A stretch of DNA of 38,697 nucleotides from an uncultured Aequorivita sp. (GTDB lineage: Bacteria > Bacteroidota > Bacteroidia > Flavobacteriales > Flavobacteriaceae), in the NCBI GenBank assembly GCA_937125455.1, contig CAKZLK010000056.1, forward strand, positions 1 through 38,697, written 5' to 3'. The notes beneath the pieces are model-generated. The model saw only the letters and a list, made by a program, of their open reading frames with translations. It had not been told where the DNA came from and searched no databases. Positions 22,027 through 32,507 of the stretch are shown in pieces (positions within the stretch are counted from its first letter, which is position 1; the number at the start of each line of letters is the position of its first letter). A program made the position numbers and the translations under genes.

Positions 22027-25000
22027 GTGCGAAAAGAATATTTCTTGGAAAATCAATCCTCCTTTTCAATTTATGATGCCGCTGCAGGAAGCGGAAAAAC
22101 ATTTACGCTCGTAAAAGAATATTTAAAACAAATTCTTTCTTCAAAAAGCGAAGATTACTTCAAACATCTTTTGGCAATTACCTTTACGAACAAAGCTGTG
22201 GCCGAAATGAAGCAACGCATTGTAGAAACTCTGGTGAATTTTAGTGAAGACAAAAGTATTGTGGAGCCGCTTCCAATGATGCATAAAATTTCTGAGGAAA
22301 CGGAAATGAGTCTTGAAGAAATTCAAATTAGATCCCAAAAAATCCTGAAAAGCATCCTTCATAATTACGCTGCCTTCAGCGTAGAAACCATAGATAGGTT
22401 CAACCATCGTTTAATACGGACTTTTGCTCGCGATCTAAAACTGGCCACTAATTTTGAAGTTACGCTCGAAACCAATGAACTTTTGGCACAAGCCGTAGAT
22501 TTATTGCTGAGCAAGGCCGGCGAAAACAAGGAAATTACAAAAGTGCTGCTCGATTTCGCCTTGGAGAAAACAGACGATGACAAATCTTGGGATATATCAA
22601 GAGATATTGCCAGTGCTGCAAAATTGCTTTACAATGAAAACGATTCGGACCACGTTTCAATTTTAAAACAAAAATCGTTGGAAGATTTTTTGGAATTCAA
22701 AAAACAATTGATTCTTAAAAAGAAAAAACTTTCTGAAGCAATTGAAAATATTGCTATGGAAACCCTTCAACTTATTGATGAAAGTGGTTTGCAACATTCA
22801 GATTTTACCCGAGGAACACTACCCAATCATTTTTTAAAGTTGAAAGAGGGCAACTATAATGTATATGCAAATAAACTTCAAGAAAATCTAGAAACTGGAA
22901 AAGGACTTTATAAAGTAAAAGAAGCTGCTTTTATAGTTGAAACAATAGATAGTTTAGTGCCAAACCTTCTTTCCAATTATATTGAAATAAAAGAAAATGT
23001 AAATAAATACAATCTTTACGATTCAATCCTGAAAAACATCACCCCACTTTCAGTAATCAATCTTGTAAACCATGAAATTGAAACCATAAAGGAAGAAAAA
23101 AATGTGTTGCCCATTTCAGAATTCAATTCGCTTATAAATAAGGAAATTAAAAACCAGCCCGCACCTTTTATTTACGAACGTTTGGGCGAAAAATACCGTC
23201 ATTTTTTTATTGATGAATTTCAGGATACTTCAAAATTACAATGGGAGAATTTGATTCCGCTGATTGACAATGCACTGTCTCAACAATTGGAACCAACATC
23301 TGGCAGCCTTTTATTAGTGGGCGATGCCAAACAATCCATTTATCGTTGGCGGGGCGGTTTGCCCGAACAGTTTATGGGTTTGTACGGAGATGCGAATCCG
23401 TTTCAGCGTGAGAAAGAAGTATTTCCTTTAGGCACAAATTTTAGAAGTTGTGCTGAAATTATAAAATTCAATAACGACTTTTTCACCCAGATCTCCTCCA
23501 ATTTTTCGAATGCGAACCATGGAAAATTATACGAGGACGGGAACAAACAAAAGCTGAATGCTAAGGAAGGCGGCTATGTGAAATTTGAATTCATTGAAAG
23601 GCAAAATAAAGCTGAAAAACAAGAAACGTATTCAAATTTGGTTTTTGAAACAATTAGCGATTTGAAAAACAACGGATTTTCAGAAAGTGATATTTGTATT
23701 TTAACTCGAAAAAAGGCAGATGGAATTGCCCTCGGCGCATTTTTGATGGAGCAGGGAGTGCCCGTGATTTCATCAGAAACCTTACTTTTGCAGTCTTCCG
23801 TTTTGGTACAGATTTTGGTTTTTTCTTTACAGGTTTGTCTGTATCCAAACAATGATGAAGCCAAAATACAATTGTTGGATCTGTTGCACGACCATTTAAA
23901 AATTTCAGAAGAAAAGCACACTTTCTTTATCAAATTCTTAAACATTTCTGAAGCAAAATTCTCTGAAAATTTAAGGGAACACGGCATAGATTTCACTTTT
24001 GCGGAAATGCGCTCCGTTTCACTGTACGAAGCTTTTGAATACTGTATTGAAAAATTCCAAATTGCGGATGCAGCTGACGCCTATCTTTTCGGGTTTATGG
24101 ATTTGGTTTATGAGTTTGGGCAGAAACCACAAGCTGACAAAATTTCGTTTTTAGACCATTGGGAAACAAAAAAAGAGAATGCATCCATTCCCGCCAGTGA
24201 AGGCACCAATGCTGTGCAATTGATGACTATTCACAAAGCAAAAGGGCTAGAATTTCCGGCAGTTATTTTTCCGTTTGCTGATATGCAATTGTACGATGGA
24301 AAATATGATAAACTTTGGTATCCTTTGGCGAATGAAGATTTCAATTTTAAGGAAGCGCAAATAAATTACAAAGCTGAAATTGCAAATTATGGTGAAATTG
24401 GTGAACAGATGTACAGCGAACACCGAAGTCAATTGGAATTGGACACGATCAATTTGCTATACGTAACTTTAACGCGAGCCGTTGAAAAACTATTTGTTTT
24501 TGCCGAAATGCCCACCGAACCAAAAGATGGTATTCCCTCAACATACAACCACCTTTTTATGGAATTTCTCAAACAAAAGGGAATGTGGAATAGTGAGCAA
24601 ATGATTTATGAATTCGGAAAAAATTCAGAAAAGATTTCAAAAAAGAAAGAAACCGTTTTTCAGATGGAACCGAAATATCTATCCAGCAATCCCAAAGCGC
24701 ATGGACTTAAAATTGTTTCTTCCGAAGAAATCTTTCTGGAAACAGAGACCGTTGCCGCCATTACCGCCGGAAATCTGCTTCATGACACCATGGCCCAGGT
24801 CTATTCGGAAACAGATGCAGAACGTGTTTTGATGGAATTGGAAGAACGGGGGATTATTCCGAAGCAAGAATTTGAGATTTTAACCAAAACGATTCATCAA
24901 ATAATTCAGCATCCCGACATAAAAAAGTTGTTTGATGGAACCGATAAAGTTTATAATGAGCGAAGCATAATCACGAAAGAAGGTTTGGTTTTGCGGCCCG

Positions 25001-25185
25001 ATAGAATAAATATCAGTACGGAAAACACTTCGGTTATTGTTGATTATAAAACAGGAAGCCCCAAAATTTATCATAATGATCAATTGATTGATTATGCAAA
25101 TGCATTGCAGGATATGGGTTTTATAGTTTCAGAAAAAATGCTTATCTATAGCAATGAGGGTGAAATAGTAATAAATAAAGTTTAA
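22027..25185 (+). CDS. UvrD-type helicase / RecB-family nuclease (AddA-like)
   Basis: Probable helicase-nuclease subunit of an AddAB/RecBCD-type complex that processes double-strand breaks. The protein is 1052 residues. Superfamily 1 helicase motifs appear in order: Walker A AAAGSGKTFTLVKEYL (residues 18-33), FFIDEFQDTSKLQWENL (Walker B), LLVGDAKQSIYRWRGG, VQLMTIHKAKGLEFPAVIFP and LLYVTLTRAVEKLFVF. The C-terminus holds a PD-(D/E)xK nuclease: GNLLHDTM, then LRPDRINI with VIVDYKTGSP and the HNDQLIDYANAL helix. The start is GTG 22027; no ATG is close, and TTG 22045 is an alternative. The AddB-like partner lies 2.8 kb downstream, separated by kbl and an OmpA-family gene. Confidence 0.93.
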   Translation: MRKEYFLENQSSFSIYDAAAGSGKTFTLVKEYLKQILSSKSEDYFKHLLAITFTNKAVAEMKQRIVETLVNFSEDKSIVEPLPMMHKISEETEMSLEEIQIRSQKILKSILHNYAAFSVETIDRFNHRLIRTFARDLKLATNFEVTLETNELLAQAVDLLLSKAGENKEITKVLLDFALEKTDDDKSWDISRDIASAAKLLYNENDSDHVSILKQKSLEDFLEFKKQLILKKKKLSEAIENIAMETLQLIDESGLQHSDFTRGTLPNHFLKLKEGNYNVYANKLQENLETGKGLYKVKEAAFIVETIDSLVPNLLSNYIEIKENVNKYNLYDSILKNITPLSVINLVNHEIETIKEEKNVLPISEFNSLINKEIKNQPAPFIYERLGEKYRHFFIDEFQDTSKLQWENLIPLIDNALSQQLEPTSGSLLLVGDAKQSIYRWRGGLPEQFMGLYGDANPFQREKEVFPLGTNFRSCAEIIKFNNDFFTQISSNFSNANHGKLYEDGNKQKLNAKEGGYVKFEFIERQNKAEKQETYSNLVFETISDLKNNGFSESDICILTRKKADGIALGAFLMEQGVPVISSETLLLQSSVLVQILVFSLQVCLYPNNDEAKIQLLDLLHDHLKISEEKHTFFIKFLNISEAKFSENLREHGIDFTFAEMRSVSLYEAFEYCIEKFQIADAADAYLFGFMDLVYEFGQKPQADKISFLDHWETKKENASIPASEGTNAVQLMTIHKAKGLEFPAVIFPFADMQLYDGKYDKLWYPLANEDFNFKEAQINYKAEIANYGEIGEQMYSEHRSQLELDTINLLYVTLTRAVEKLFVFAEMPTEPKDGIPSTYNHLFMEFLKQKGMWNSEQMIYEFGKNSEKISKKKETVFQMEPKYLSSNPKAHGLKIVSSEEIFLETETVAAITAGNLLHDTMAQVYSETDAERVLMELEERGIIPKQEFEILTKTIHQIIQHPDIKKLFDGTDKVYNERSIITKEGLVLRPDRINISTENTSVIVDYKTGSPKIYHNDQLIDYANALQDMGFIVSEKMLIYSNEGEIVINKV

Positions 25186-25212
25186 TTTTGAAGCTTTAAT
25201 AAAACGATAATT

Positions 25213-26412
25213 ATGTACGGAAAAATAAAGGAACAGCTACAAAAAGAACTCGAAGAAATAAAGGATAACGGGCTCTATAAAAAGGAGCGGATAATAACAT
25301 CGCCCCAAGATGCTGAAATTACTATCTCTACCGGAGAAAAGGTAATAAACTTTTGCGCAAACAACTATCTGGGGTTGTCTTCAAATAAAGAAGTGATTCA
25401 AGCTGCAAAAGATGCGATGGATACCCACGGTTTTGGAATGTCGTCTGTTAGATTCATTTGTGGAACTCAAGATATTCACAAAGAATTGGAACAAAAGATA
25501 GCCGATTTTTATCAAACCGAAGACACTATATTATATGCTGCAGCTTTTGATGCCAATGGCGGTGTTTTTGAACCACTTTTAGGAGAAGAAGATGCAATCA
25601 TTTCAGATTCTTTGAATCATGCTTCCATTATAGATGGTGTACGTCTTTGTAAAGCCGCCCGCTATCGTTATGAAAATAGCAACATGGAAGATCTGGAAAA
25701 GCAACTTATCGCAGCAAATGAAAAAGGCGCCAGATTTAAAATTATTGTAACGGATGGGGTGTTTTCAATGGATGGTTTAGTAGCTCCATTAGACAAAATT
25801 TGTGATTTGGCTGAAAAGTATGATGCCATGGTAATGATAGACGAGTGTCATGCCGCTGGTTTCATTGGTGAAACAGGAAGAGGAACACTGGAAGAGAAAG
25901 GTGTAATGGGGAGGATAGATATCATTACCGGAACGCTTGGTAAAGCTCTGGGAGGGGCAATGGGCGGTTATACCACAGGTAAAAAGGAAATTATTGAAAT
26001 GCTTCGCCAACGCTCCCGACCATACTTGTTTTCAAACTCTTTGGCACCTGCAATTGTAGGTGCATCTATTAAGGTATTTGAAATGCTTTCTAATGATACT
26101 TCATTAAGAGATAAACTTGCAGAAAATACTGCTTATTTTAAAAAAGGGATGAAGGCAGCTGGATTTGATATTATTGATGGAGACTCTGCTATTGTGCCTG
26201 TAATGCTATATGACGCCAAGCTTTCTCAGCAAATGGCAGATATGCTTTTAGAAGAAGGTATTTATGTTATAGGATTCTTCTTTCCTGTTGTTCCAAAAGG
26301 AAAGGCCAGAATTCGTGTACAGCTTTCAGCAGCGCACAATAAAGAGCATTTAGACAAAGCAATAAATGCCTTTATTAAGATTGGAAAAAAATTGGAGGTT
26401 ATTGACAAGTAA
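25213..26412 (+). CDS. kbl: Glycine C-acetyltransferase (2-amino-3-ketobutyrate CoA ligase)
   Basis: A PLP enzyme that cleaves 2-amino-3-ketobutyrate with CoA to glycine and acetyl-CoA in threonine breakdown. The protein is 399 residues, full length. The PLP lysine is Lys244 in [26 protein letters not shown] binds the cofactor ring, and [12 protein letters not shown] and [13 protein letters not shown] are typical of the alpha-oxoamine synthase family. KBL is distinguished from BioF and ALAS by overall similarity rather than by one residue. A TAATTTTG box at 25183-25190 overlaps the preceding gene's stop and may give kbl its own promoter. Confidence 0.95.
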   Translation: MYGKIKEQLQKELEEIKDNGLYKKERIITSPQDAEITISTGEKVINFCANNYLGLSSNKEVIQAAKDAMDTHGFGMSSVRFICGTQDIHKELEQKIADFYQTEDTILYAAAFDANGGVFEPLLGEEDAIISDSLNHASIIDGVRLCKAARYRYENSNMEDLEKQLIAANEKGARFKIIVTDGVFSMDGLVAPLDKICDLAEKYDAMVMIDECHAAGFIGETGRGTLEEKGVMGRIDIITGTLGKALGGAMGGYTTGKKEIIEMLRQRSRPYLFSNSLAPAIVGASIKVFEMLSNDTSLRDKLAENTAYFKKGMKAAGFDIIDGDSAIVPVMLYDAKLSQQMADMLLEEGIYVIGFFFPVVPKGKARIRVQLSAAHNKEHLDKAINAFIKIGKKLEVIDK

Positions 26413-26468
26413 ATCCTTTATTTACGTATCAATAGCAATGACTTTAGGAAAATTTTATTAGATTTGCT

Positions 26469-26499
26469 TTTGTTTATAAAATTTAACAACTTACTTTTG
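26469..26499 (+). promoter_or_regulatory. Strong Bacteroidota promoter of the OmpA-family gene
   Basis: TTTG (26469-26472) and TACTTTTG (26492-26499) are separated by 19 bp, a near-perfect match to the -33/-7 consensus. The -7 box lies 35 bp before the start codon. A second -7-like box TAGATTTG is at 26459-26466. Confidence 0.75.
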
Positions 26500-26534
26500 C
26501 TCTTAATTAACACTTAAAAATTAAACAATCGAAT

Positions 26535-27920
26535 ATGAAACATCTTAACAGATTATTAGTTGTTGCCATTCTATTCTTAGGAATAGGGGTAGCGAACGCG
26601 CAAGACGAAAACAATCCTTGGGCTGTTGAGGTTGGTGCAAACGCTGTTGACGTTTATCCAGCCGGACTCAATGAGAATCAAGTACGTATCCCAGCTGCTG
26701 CTAGAGGGGATATTTTTGACGAGTATTTTAATGCAAATGACCACTGGAATATCCTACCTTCAGTTTCTAGACTTGCTATCAGTAGATATATTGGTAGTGG
26801 TTTTGTATTTACTGCGGCTGGGTCTATCAACCGTATTGACAAATTAGGAGATCTTCCTGCAAATGACCTTAGCTACTACGGTGCTGATGGTGAAATTAAA
26901 TATAGCTTCAAAAACGCTATCGGTAGCAGCTGGTTTGATCCATCTATTGGTGTTGGTGGTGGTTATACTTGGGTAGATGATATCGGATTTGGTACTGCGA
27001 ACGCAATTGCTGGTGTAAAATTTTGGTTTAATGACTATTTAGCTCTTAACCTTCAATCAACATACAAACATGCATTTGAAGATTCTTATGGAATTACCCA
27101 TTTCCAACACTCTGCTGGTATTGTTTTCCAATTTGGTGGAAAAGATACTGATGGTGATGGAATTTATGACAAAGATGACGAATGTCCAGAAACTCCAGGT
27201 TTAGCTGAATTTAACGGTTGTCCTGATACTGATGGTGATGGTATCGAAGATAGAAACGACGCTTGTCCAAACACTCCAGGTTTAGCTGAATTCAATGGTT
27301 GTCCTGATACTGACGGTGACGGTGTTGCTGATCCTCAGGATGAATGTCCTACTGTTGCTGGTCTAGCTGCTCTTAACGGTTGTCCAGATGCAGATGGTGA
27401 TGGTATCGCTGATAAAGATGATGCTTGTCCTAACGAAGCTGGTCCAAAAGCTAACAACGGTTGCCCTTACCAAGATAGAGATGGTGATGGTGTTCTTGAC
27501 AAAGACGATCAGTGTCCAGATGTTGCTGGTACTGTAGCTAACAAGGGTTGTCCAGAAGTTTCTGTAGAAATCATCAAGCAATTGAACGATTACTCTAAAA
27601 CTATCTTGTTCGACTTAGGTAAATCTACTATCCGTAAAGAGTCTTATGCTGTACTTCAAAACATCGCTGATATTATGAAAGAATATCCAAACGCGAAGTT
27701 CGAAATTGAAGGTCACACTGATAGCCAAGGTAGCGATGCTTTAAATATGAAATTATCTGACGCAAGAGCTGCATCTGTAAAAGATTACTTGACAACTATT
27801 GGTATGGATGCTAATAGATTGACTTCAGTTGGTTACGGTGAGTCAAGACCAATCGCAACCAATGCTACTAAAGCAGGAAGACAACAAAACCGTCGTGTTG
27901 AAATTTCTTTGAAGAAATAA
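26535..27920 (+). CDS. OmpA-family outer-membrane protein with calcium-binding TSP3 repeats
   Basis: The protein is 461 residues. Signal peptide ends near residue 22 (GVANA/QDE). An N-terminal beta-barrel of about 185 residues ([20 protein letters not shown] ... [14 protein letters not shown]) spans the outer membrane. Residues about 205-335 hold five thrombospondin type-3-like repeats of the form DTDGDGIxDxxDxCPxTPGLAxxNGCP. A C-terminal OmpA domain ([14 protein letters not shown], then [11 protein letters not shown] with [13 protein letters not shown] and ESRPIATN ... QNRRVEI) binds peptidoglycan. Codon choice is much more biased than in its neighbours, suggesting a very abundant protein. 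It has its own strong promoter and terminator. Confidence 0.95.
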   Translation: MKHLNRLLVVAILFLGIGVANAQDENNPWAVEVGANAVDVYPAGLNENQVRIPAAARGDIFDEYFNANDHWNILPSVSRLAISRYIGSGFVFTAAGSINRIDKLGDLPANDLSYYGADGEIKYSFKNAIGSSWFDPSIGVGGGYTWVDDIGFGTANAIAGVKFWFNDYLALNLQSTYKHAFEDSYGITHFQHSAGIVFQFGGKDTDGDGIYDKDDECPETPGLAEFNGCPDTDGDGIEDRNDACPNTPGLAEFNGCPDTDGDGVADPQDECPTVAGLAALNGCPDADGDGIADKDDACPNEAGPKANNGCPYQDRDGDGVLDKDDQCPDVAGTVANKGCPEVSVEIIKQLNDYSKTILFDLGKSTIRKESYAVLQNIADIMKEYPNAKFEIEGHTDSQGSDALNMKLSDARAASVKDYLTTIGMDANRLTSVGYGESRPIATNATKAGRQQNRRVEISLKK

Positions 27921-27951
27921 TATCGACCGATAAGTTTTAAATAAATATTTT

Positions 27952-27988
27952 GAAACGCCTCCGATTTACGGGGGCGTTTCTTATTTTT
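27952..27988 (+). terminator. Intrinsic terminator of the OmpA-family gene
   Basis: GAAACGCCTCC (27952-27962) pairs with GGGGGCGTTTC (27970-27980), 11 bp with one G-U, loop GATTTAC, followed by a T-rich tail (27981-27988). The next gene starts 6 bp later. Confidence 0.85.
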
Positions 27989-27993
27989 AGGCT

Positions 27994-30720
27994 ATGGTAA
28001 CATTCCTTCAAGAAGTCCTGGCCGATATAAAAAATACCTTCTCAGATATTTCTGAAATCACACTCATTCTACCAAGTAAAAGAGCAGGTGGATTTTTGAT
28101 GAATGAGTTGAGAAAGAATTCTTTAAAAACACAATTCGCACCTCGAATAATAAGTATCGAGGAATTTATTGAGGAACTTTCCAATCTTTCAATAGTGGAT
28201 AATACAGAGTTACTATTCAAAAGTTATGAGGCTTATTCACAAACCAACAGCATTGTAGAAAAAGACGATTTTGAAATCTATTCCACTTGGGCAAACACAT
28301 TGCTGAATGACTTTAATGAGATAGATCGCTATTTGGTTGAACCCAAACCATTTTTTAGTTATCTAGCTAGTATTAAAACTCTTGAAAGGTGGGGTGTAAA
28401 TGAAGAGCAGACTGAGCTTATCAATAATTATTTACGCTTTTGGGAAAGCCTTCCCTCTTTTTACGAAAACATCCAATCCCTTTTGCTACAGGAAAATATA
28501 GGTTATCAAGGTATGGTTTACCGTGAAGCGGTTTCCAATCTTGAATATTACATCAATACAAATGGGAACAAAACACATATTTTTATTGGTTTTAATGCCT
28601 TAAATACCGCGGAGCAGCATATAATTCAAGAATTACTCGAAACGGGAAATACATCAGTTTACTGGGATACCGACGAATGTTTTTTTGAGGATGTAAAACA
28701 TAGCGCTTCACTTTTCATAAGAAAATATATAAACGAATGGAATTATTTTAAAAATAACCAGCCTAAATTTATTGCAGACAATTTTGAAAAGCCAAAACAT
28801 TTTCAGTTTGTTGAGGTCCAAAAAAATGTGGGACAGGCAAAATATGTGGGCGAATTGCTTTCAAAACTTTCGGAGGAAGAGATCAACAAAACGGCCATTG
28901 TATTGGGAGATGAAAATTTACTTGTTCCCTTGTTATATTCACTTCCTTCCAATTTAAAAAATGTGAATATTACGATGGGTGTTTCATTAAAAAACTTTCC
29001 CGCAGTTGTTTTTTTTGAGTTGCTATTCTCCATTCATCTTCGCGGTACTGAAACACTTTATTACAAAGATATTCTTTCTGTTTTGAATCATCCTTTGGGG
29101 GTCAGTTTAGTGCCAAGTTCTCGGGCTATTTCGCAAAAATTAGTTGAAGAAAATATTACACATATTTCTGCTACTGATCTTGTTGAACTATTAGAAACCC
29201 CGGATTATGAGATACTTCAACTTCTTTTTGAGGATTGGAAGGACAACAGTAAAACAGCTATAAATGCTGTTTTAAAGATCCTTGATACGCTTCAAATGAA
29301 GCCCAAAACCAGTTCAGTGGAACTTTTGGTAATTCATCAACTTACTTCGGTAATAGGAAAAATCGAGGCACTTAATGAAAAATATCCATACATCAAATCA
29401 ATAAAAAGTATGTTGATGCTTTTTTCTGAATTGGCAGCATCCACATCGCTCGATTTTGAAGGTGATGCTTATACGGGATTACAATTAATGGGCGTGTTGG
29501 AAACTCGAGTGCTCGATTTTGAAAACGTAATTATTACTTCTGTAAATGAAGGTATTTTCCCTTCTGGCAAATCGAACAATTCATTTATTACTTATGATTT
29601 AAAACAGCAGTTCAATCTTCCACTTTACATCGAAAAAGATGCTATTTACACCTATCATTTTTACAGATTATTGCACCGGGCCAAAACAGTTACACTTTTA
29701 TATAACAGTCATTCCGAAGGAATAAACACAGGTGAAAAAAGCCGTTTCATTAGACAACTGGAAATTGAGAATTATCCAAATCACACTATTGAAAAACGCA
29801 CTCTTTCGCCCAAAGTTCAAATAAAGCCACAAGTTTTAAAACGAATAGAAAAAACAGAAGGGGTTATGCAGCGCATACAGGAGATTGCAGCAAAAGGCTT
29901 TTCGCCTTCGGCATTGACAAGTTACATTCGCAATCCGTTGGATTTTTATTTTCAGAAAATATTGAAGTTGAATGAATTTGAAGAGGTAGAGGAGACCGTT
30001 GCCGCAAATACCTTGGGAACCATCGTTCACGATACGTTGGAAGTTTTTTATAAGTCATTTGAAGGTGCAGTTCTTTCAGTTGAAGATTTGGTAAAAATGA
30101 AGCGCCAAATCCAAGATGAAGTGACCCTTCAATTTAAAAAGACATTCAGGGGAGGCACTTTTACAAAGGGGAAAAACCTCATTATTTTTGAAGTAGCGAA
30201 GCGTTATATTTCAAATTTTATTGACCGTGAAATTTTTGAGGTTGAAGCAGGGAATACGATTAAAGTAATTAAAATTGAAACAGATCTTACTCTGAATATA
30301 CCAATTTCAGAACTTGATTTTCCAGTAAAAATTCATGGAAAGGTTGATAGAGTTGATGAATACAATGGACAATACAGAATTATTGATTATAAAACTGGCT
30401 TGGTAAATCAAGGCGATGTTGAAATAATTAATTGGGAAGAATTGAATCAGGATTACAAATTCAGCAAGGCATTTCAGGTTTTGACGTATGCTTTAATGAT
30501 GAATGCAGAAATTCCTGTAAATAATGTAGAGGCAGGAATTATATCTTTCAAAAACCTTGGAGGTGGTTTCCTAAAATTTGGAACCAAAACGTCATCTTAC
30601 AGTAAAAGAGACCAGCAAATAACGAATGATACCTTGGAAACTTTTGCAGTTGAATTAAAGAAACTTATTTTGGAAATTTGTAATCCAAATATTCCATTTA
30701 TTGAAAAAGAAATAGACTGA
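27994..30720 (+). CDS. PD-(D/E)xK nuclease family protein (AddB-like)
   Basis: Probable second subunit of the AddAB-type break-processing complex. The protein is 908 residues. The N-terminal half is an inactive helicase-like region beginning TLILPSKRAGGFLMNEL, with no Walker A. The C-terminal nuclease domain has SALTSYIRNPLDFYFQKIL, LGTIVHDTLEVFY, then HGKVDRVDEYNGQYRIIDYKTG with the catalytic Asp and D-x-K, and KAFQVLTYALMM. The position that is often a cysteine in Fe-S-type AddB (xxCPxxF) is Asn here, and only one cysteine is near, so an iron-sulfur cluster is unlikely. The gene overlaps the hydrolase gene by one base. Confidence 0.9.
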   Translation: MVTFLQEVLADIKNTFSDISEITLILPSKRAGGFLMNELRKNSLKTQFAPRIISIEEFIEELSNLSIVDNTELLFKSYEAYSQTNSIVEKDDFEIYSTWANTLLNDFNEIDRYLVEPKPFFSYLASIKTLERWGVNEEQTELINNYLRFWESLPSFYENIQSLLLQENIGYQGMVYREAVSNLEYYINTNGNKTHIFIGFNALNTAEQHIIQELLETGNTSVYWDTDECFFEDVKHSASLFIRKYINEWNYFKNNQPKFIADNFEKPKHFQFVEVQKNVGQAKYVGELLSKLSEEEINKTAIVLGDENLLVPLLYSLPSNLKNVNITMGVSLKNFPAVVFFELLFSIHLRGTETLYYKDILSVLNHPLGVSLVPSSRAISQKLVEENITHISATDLVELLETPDYEILQLLFEDWKDNSKTAINAVLKILDTLQMKPKTSSVELLVIHQLTSVIGKIEALNEKYPYIKSIKSMLMLFSELAASTSLDFEGDAYTGLQLMGVLETRVLDFENVIITSVNEGIFPSGKSNNSFITYDLKQQFNLPLYIEKDAIYTYHFYRLLHRAKTVTLLYNSHSEGINTGEKSRFIRQLEIENYPNHTIEKRTLSPKVQIKPQVLKRIEKTEGVMQRIQEIAAKGFSPSALTSYIRNPLDFYFQKILKLNEFEEVEETVAANTLGTIVHDTLEVFYKSFEGAVLSVEDLVKMKRQIQDEVTLQFKKTFRGGTFTKGKNLIIFEVAKRYISNFIDREIFEVEAGNTIKVIKIETDLTLNIPISELDFPVKIHGKVDRVDEYNGQYRIIDYKTGLVNQGDVEIINWEELNQDYKFSKAFQVLTYALMMNAEIPVNNVEAGIISFKNLGGGFLKFGTKTSSYSKRDQQITNDTLETFAVELKKLILEICNPNIPFIEKEID

Positions 30721-31559
30721 TGATTATTAGAAAAAACCAAATCCTTACTTCCAAAAGCAAAAAACCAATTCTATACGATGTGTACTATAAAGAAGCTACA
30801 AAACCATTGCCCGTTGTAGTTTTTTGCCATGGGTATAAAGGCTTCAAGGATTGGGGCGCATGGCATTTGGTAGCCGAGTTTTTTGCAGAGGCAGGTTTTT
30901 GTTTCTTGAAGTTCAATTTTTCACACAATGGAGGTACGATGGAACAACCCATTGATTTTCCAGATTTGAAAGCCTTTGCCGAAAATAATTTCAGTTTAGA
31001 GTTGGATGATTTAGAAAGAATTATAAATGAAATTAAAAACGGAAACGAAAATATTCCAAATAAAATTTCAAGCATTTCCCTTATTGGCCATAGTCGTGGT
31101 GGCGGAATTGTTTTAATAAAAGCCGAAGAAGATCTACGAATAAATAAAGTAGCTACTTGGGCCAGTGTAAGTGATTTTAAGGCCAGATTTCAGGAGACAA
31201 CAGATGAATTTAAGTCTTGGAAAGAAACAGGTGTTACGCACGTTGAAAACAGCAGGACGAAACAAATGCTTCCGCACAACTTTCAGTTTTATAAAGATTT
31301 TAAAGAAAACGAAAAACGCTTTTCAATCAATCGCGCTGTTAAGAATTTAAAAATTCCACAACTTATTGTTCACGGCAGTGATGATCCAACTGTTTCATTA
31401 AAAGAAGCAAAGGCAATTCATTCTTGGAATCCACAAAGCTATTTAGAAATTATTGACGAAGCAGATCACGTTTTCAACGCAAAACATCCGTGGGATGAAA
31501 ACAGCTTGCCGCAGGCGTTAAAAAATGTTGTTCAAAAAACAATAGATTTTTTAAAATGA
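30720..31559 (+). CDS. Alpha/beta-fold hydrolase
   Basis: The protein is 279 residues. It has the oxyanion strand PVVVFCHGYKGFKDWGAWH, the nucleophile elbow LIGHSRGGG (Ser125), the acid strand LIVHGSDDPTVSLKEA and the catalytic His in EADHVFNAKHPW. There is no signal peptide, so it is cytoplasmic. The substrate is unknown; an esterase or dienelactone-hydrolase-like role is possible. Start and stop overlap the upstream nuclease gene in TGATG, so the two are translationally coupled. Confidence 0.9.
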   Translation: MIIRKNQILTSKSKKPILYDVYYKEATKPLPVVVFCHGYKGFKDWGAWHLVAEFFAEAGFCFLKFNFSHNGGTMEQPIDFPDLKAFAENNFSLELDDLERIINEIKNGNENIPNKISSISLIGHSRGGGIVLIKAEEDLRINKVATWASVSDFKARFQETTDEFKSWKETGVTHVENSRTKQMLPHNFQFYKDFKENEKRFSINRAVKNLKIPQLIVHGSDDPTVSLKEAKAIHSWNPQSYLEIIDEADHVFNAKHPWDENSLPQALKNVVQKTIDFLK

Positions 31560-31580
31560 AGCTTGTATTGAAATATTTAC

Positions 31581-31588
31581 TATTTTTG
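31581..31588 (+). promoter_or_regulatory. -7 box of the tRNA-Ala gene
   Basis: TATTTTTG matches TAnnTTTG and ends 18 bp before the tRNA. A TTG at 31563-31565 could serve as the -33 element (15-bp spacer). Confidence 0.5.
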
Positions 31589-31604
31589 GCATCCTAATCA
31601 GCAA

Positions 31605-31680
<76 letters not shown>

Positions 31681-31681
31681 C

Positions 31682-31714
31682 AAAAAAACCACCGTGAAAA
31701 CGGTGGTTTTTTTT
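31682..31714. terminator. Bidirectional terminator between tRNA-Ala and the universal stress gene
   Basis: AAAACCACCGT and ACGGTGGTTTT form a stem with a GAAA loop (31696-31699), flanked by A-runs on the left and eight T on the right. Both strands therefore end in a stem plus T-run. The T-run includes two bases of the stop codon of the reverse gene at 31713. Confidence 0.9.
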
Positions 31715-32507
31715 ATTCCTGTACCGGTAAAACCAATAAAGGCTTACTGGTATAAAATTCTTTTTTTAGGATTTCGTTCTTTTCCCAAAGCTTTTTAAAG
31801 AAACCGCGCTTTCTTCTTATTACACAAAGCATATCTGGGTTATATTGCTGAAAATACTCAATTACCCCTTGAAAAGTAGAAGCAGCTTGAACCTGTGTGT
31901 ACGAAGTTTGCAATGCTTTTAAATTTTCAGTCACTTTTTTCATTTCTTCTGTGGTTTCTGGGGTTTCAACGTGAAGCACATGAACCTCAGTACCAAAACT
32001 TTGTTTGAATTTACGCAATACTTCCAGCAATTCGTCTTTTTCAAAAGTTCCATTTTTAAATGCCATCAACATTGTTTTTGGCGCTTGAAATTTTGCTTTC
32101 TCTGGAACCACCAAAATGGGAATATTCGTTTGTTTTAATAATTTACCTGAAGTTTTTCCAAGATAAACCTCTTCTTTAATAGAATTGCTTCTTGGTGCTA
32201 ATACCATTAAATCTATCGGTACCTGTTTACTTATACGGCTAATTCCGTCTAAAATTTCACCTTTTATAGGATGTGCAATAACTTTAACTCCTTTTTTATC
32301 TACAAGGGAAAGCACTTTATCCAAACGGTTTTCAGATTCTTCCTTTAAAATGGTATTAACTTTTGAAAGCCCACCTACTTTTGAAAGCTCCTTAAAAACA
32401 GAAACCACATACACATTGGCATTTATCTCTTTTGCCAAATCAATGGCATATTGAAGATTACTTATTGAATTTTCTGAAGACCCAATGGGAACCAAAATAT
32501 TTTTCAT
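31713..32507 (-). CDS. Universal stress protein (UspA family, two-domain)
   Basis: The protein is 264 residues, about twice a single Usp domain. The first domain runs from MKNILVPIGSSENSISNLQYAIDLA to LGKTSGKLLKQTNIPILVVPEK (residues about 1-140), which contains the G-rich ATP-binding end. The second domain (about 145-264: TMLMAFKNGTFEKDELLEVL ... LHVE ... SKPLLVLPV) is degenerate. It is cytoplasmic and probably stress-induced; the precise role is unknown. A possible promoter on the reverse strand is TAATTTTG (32543 to 32536). Confidence 0.92.
   Translation of the reverse strand: MKNILVPIGSSENSISNLQYAIDLAKEINANVYVVSVFKELSKVGGLSKVNTILKEESENRLDKVLSLVDKKGVKVIAHPIKGEILDGISRISKQVPIDLMVLAPRSNSIKEEVYLGKTSGKLLKQTNIPILVVPEKAKFQAPKTMLMAFKNGTFEKDELLEVLRKFKQSFGTEVHVLHVETPETTEEMKKVTENLKALQTSYTQVQAASTFQGVIEYFQQYNPDMLCVIRRKRGFFKKLWEKNEILKKEFYTSKPLLVLPVQE

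Noticed and set aside
27140-27570. Direct DNA repeats in the OmpA-family gene
   Set aside because: They follow the codons of the calcium-binding TSP3 protein repeats (DTDGDG...CP...GCP) and are explained by the protein.
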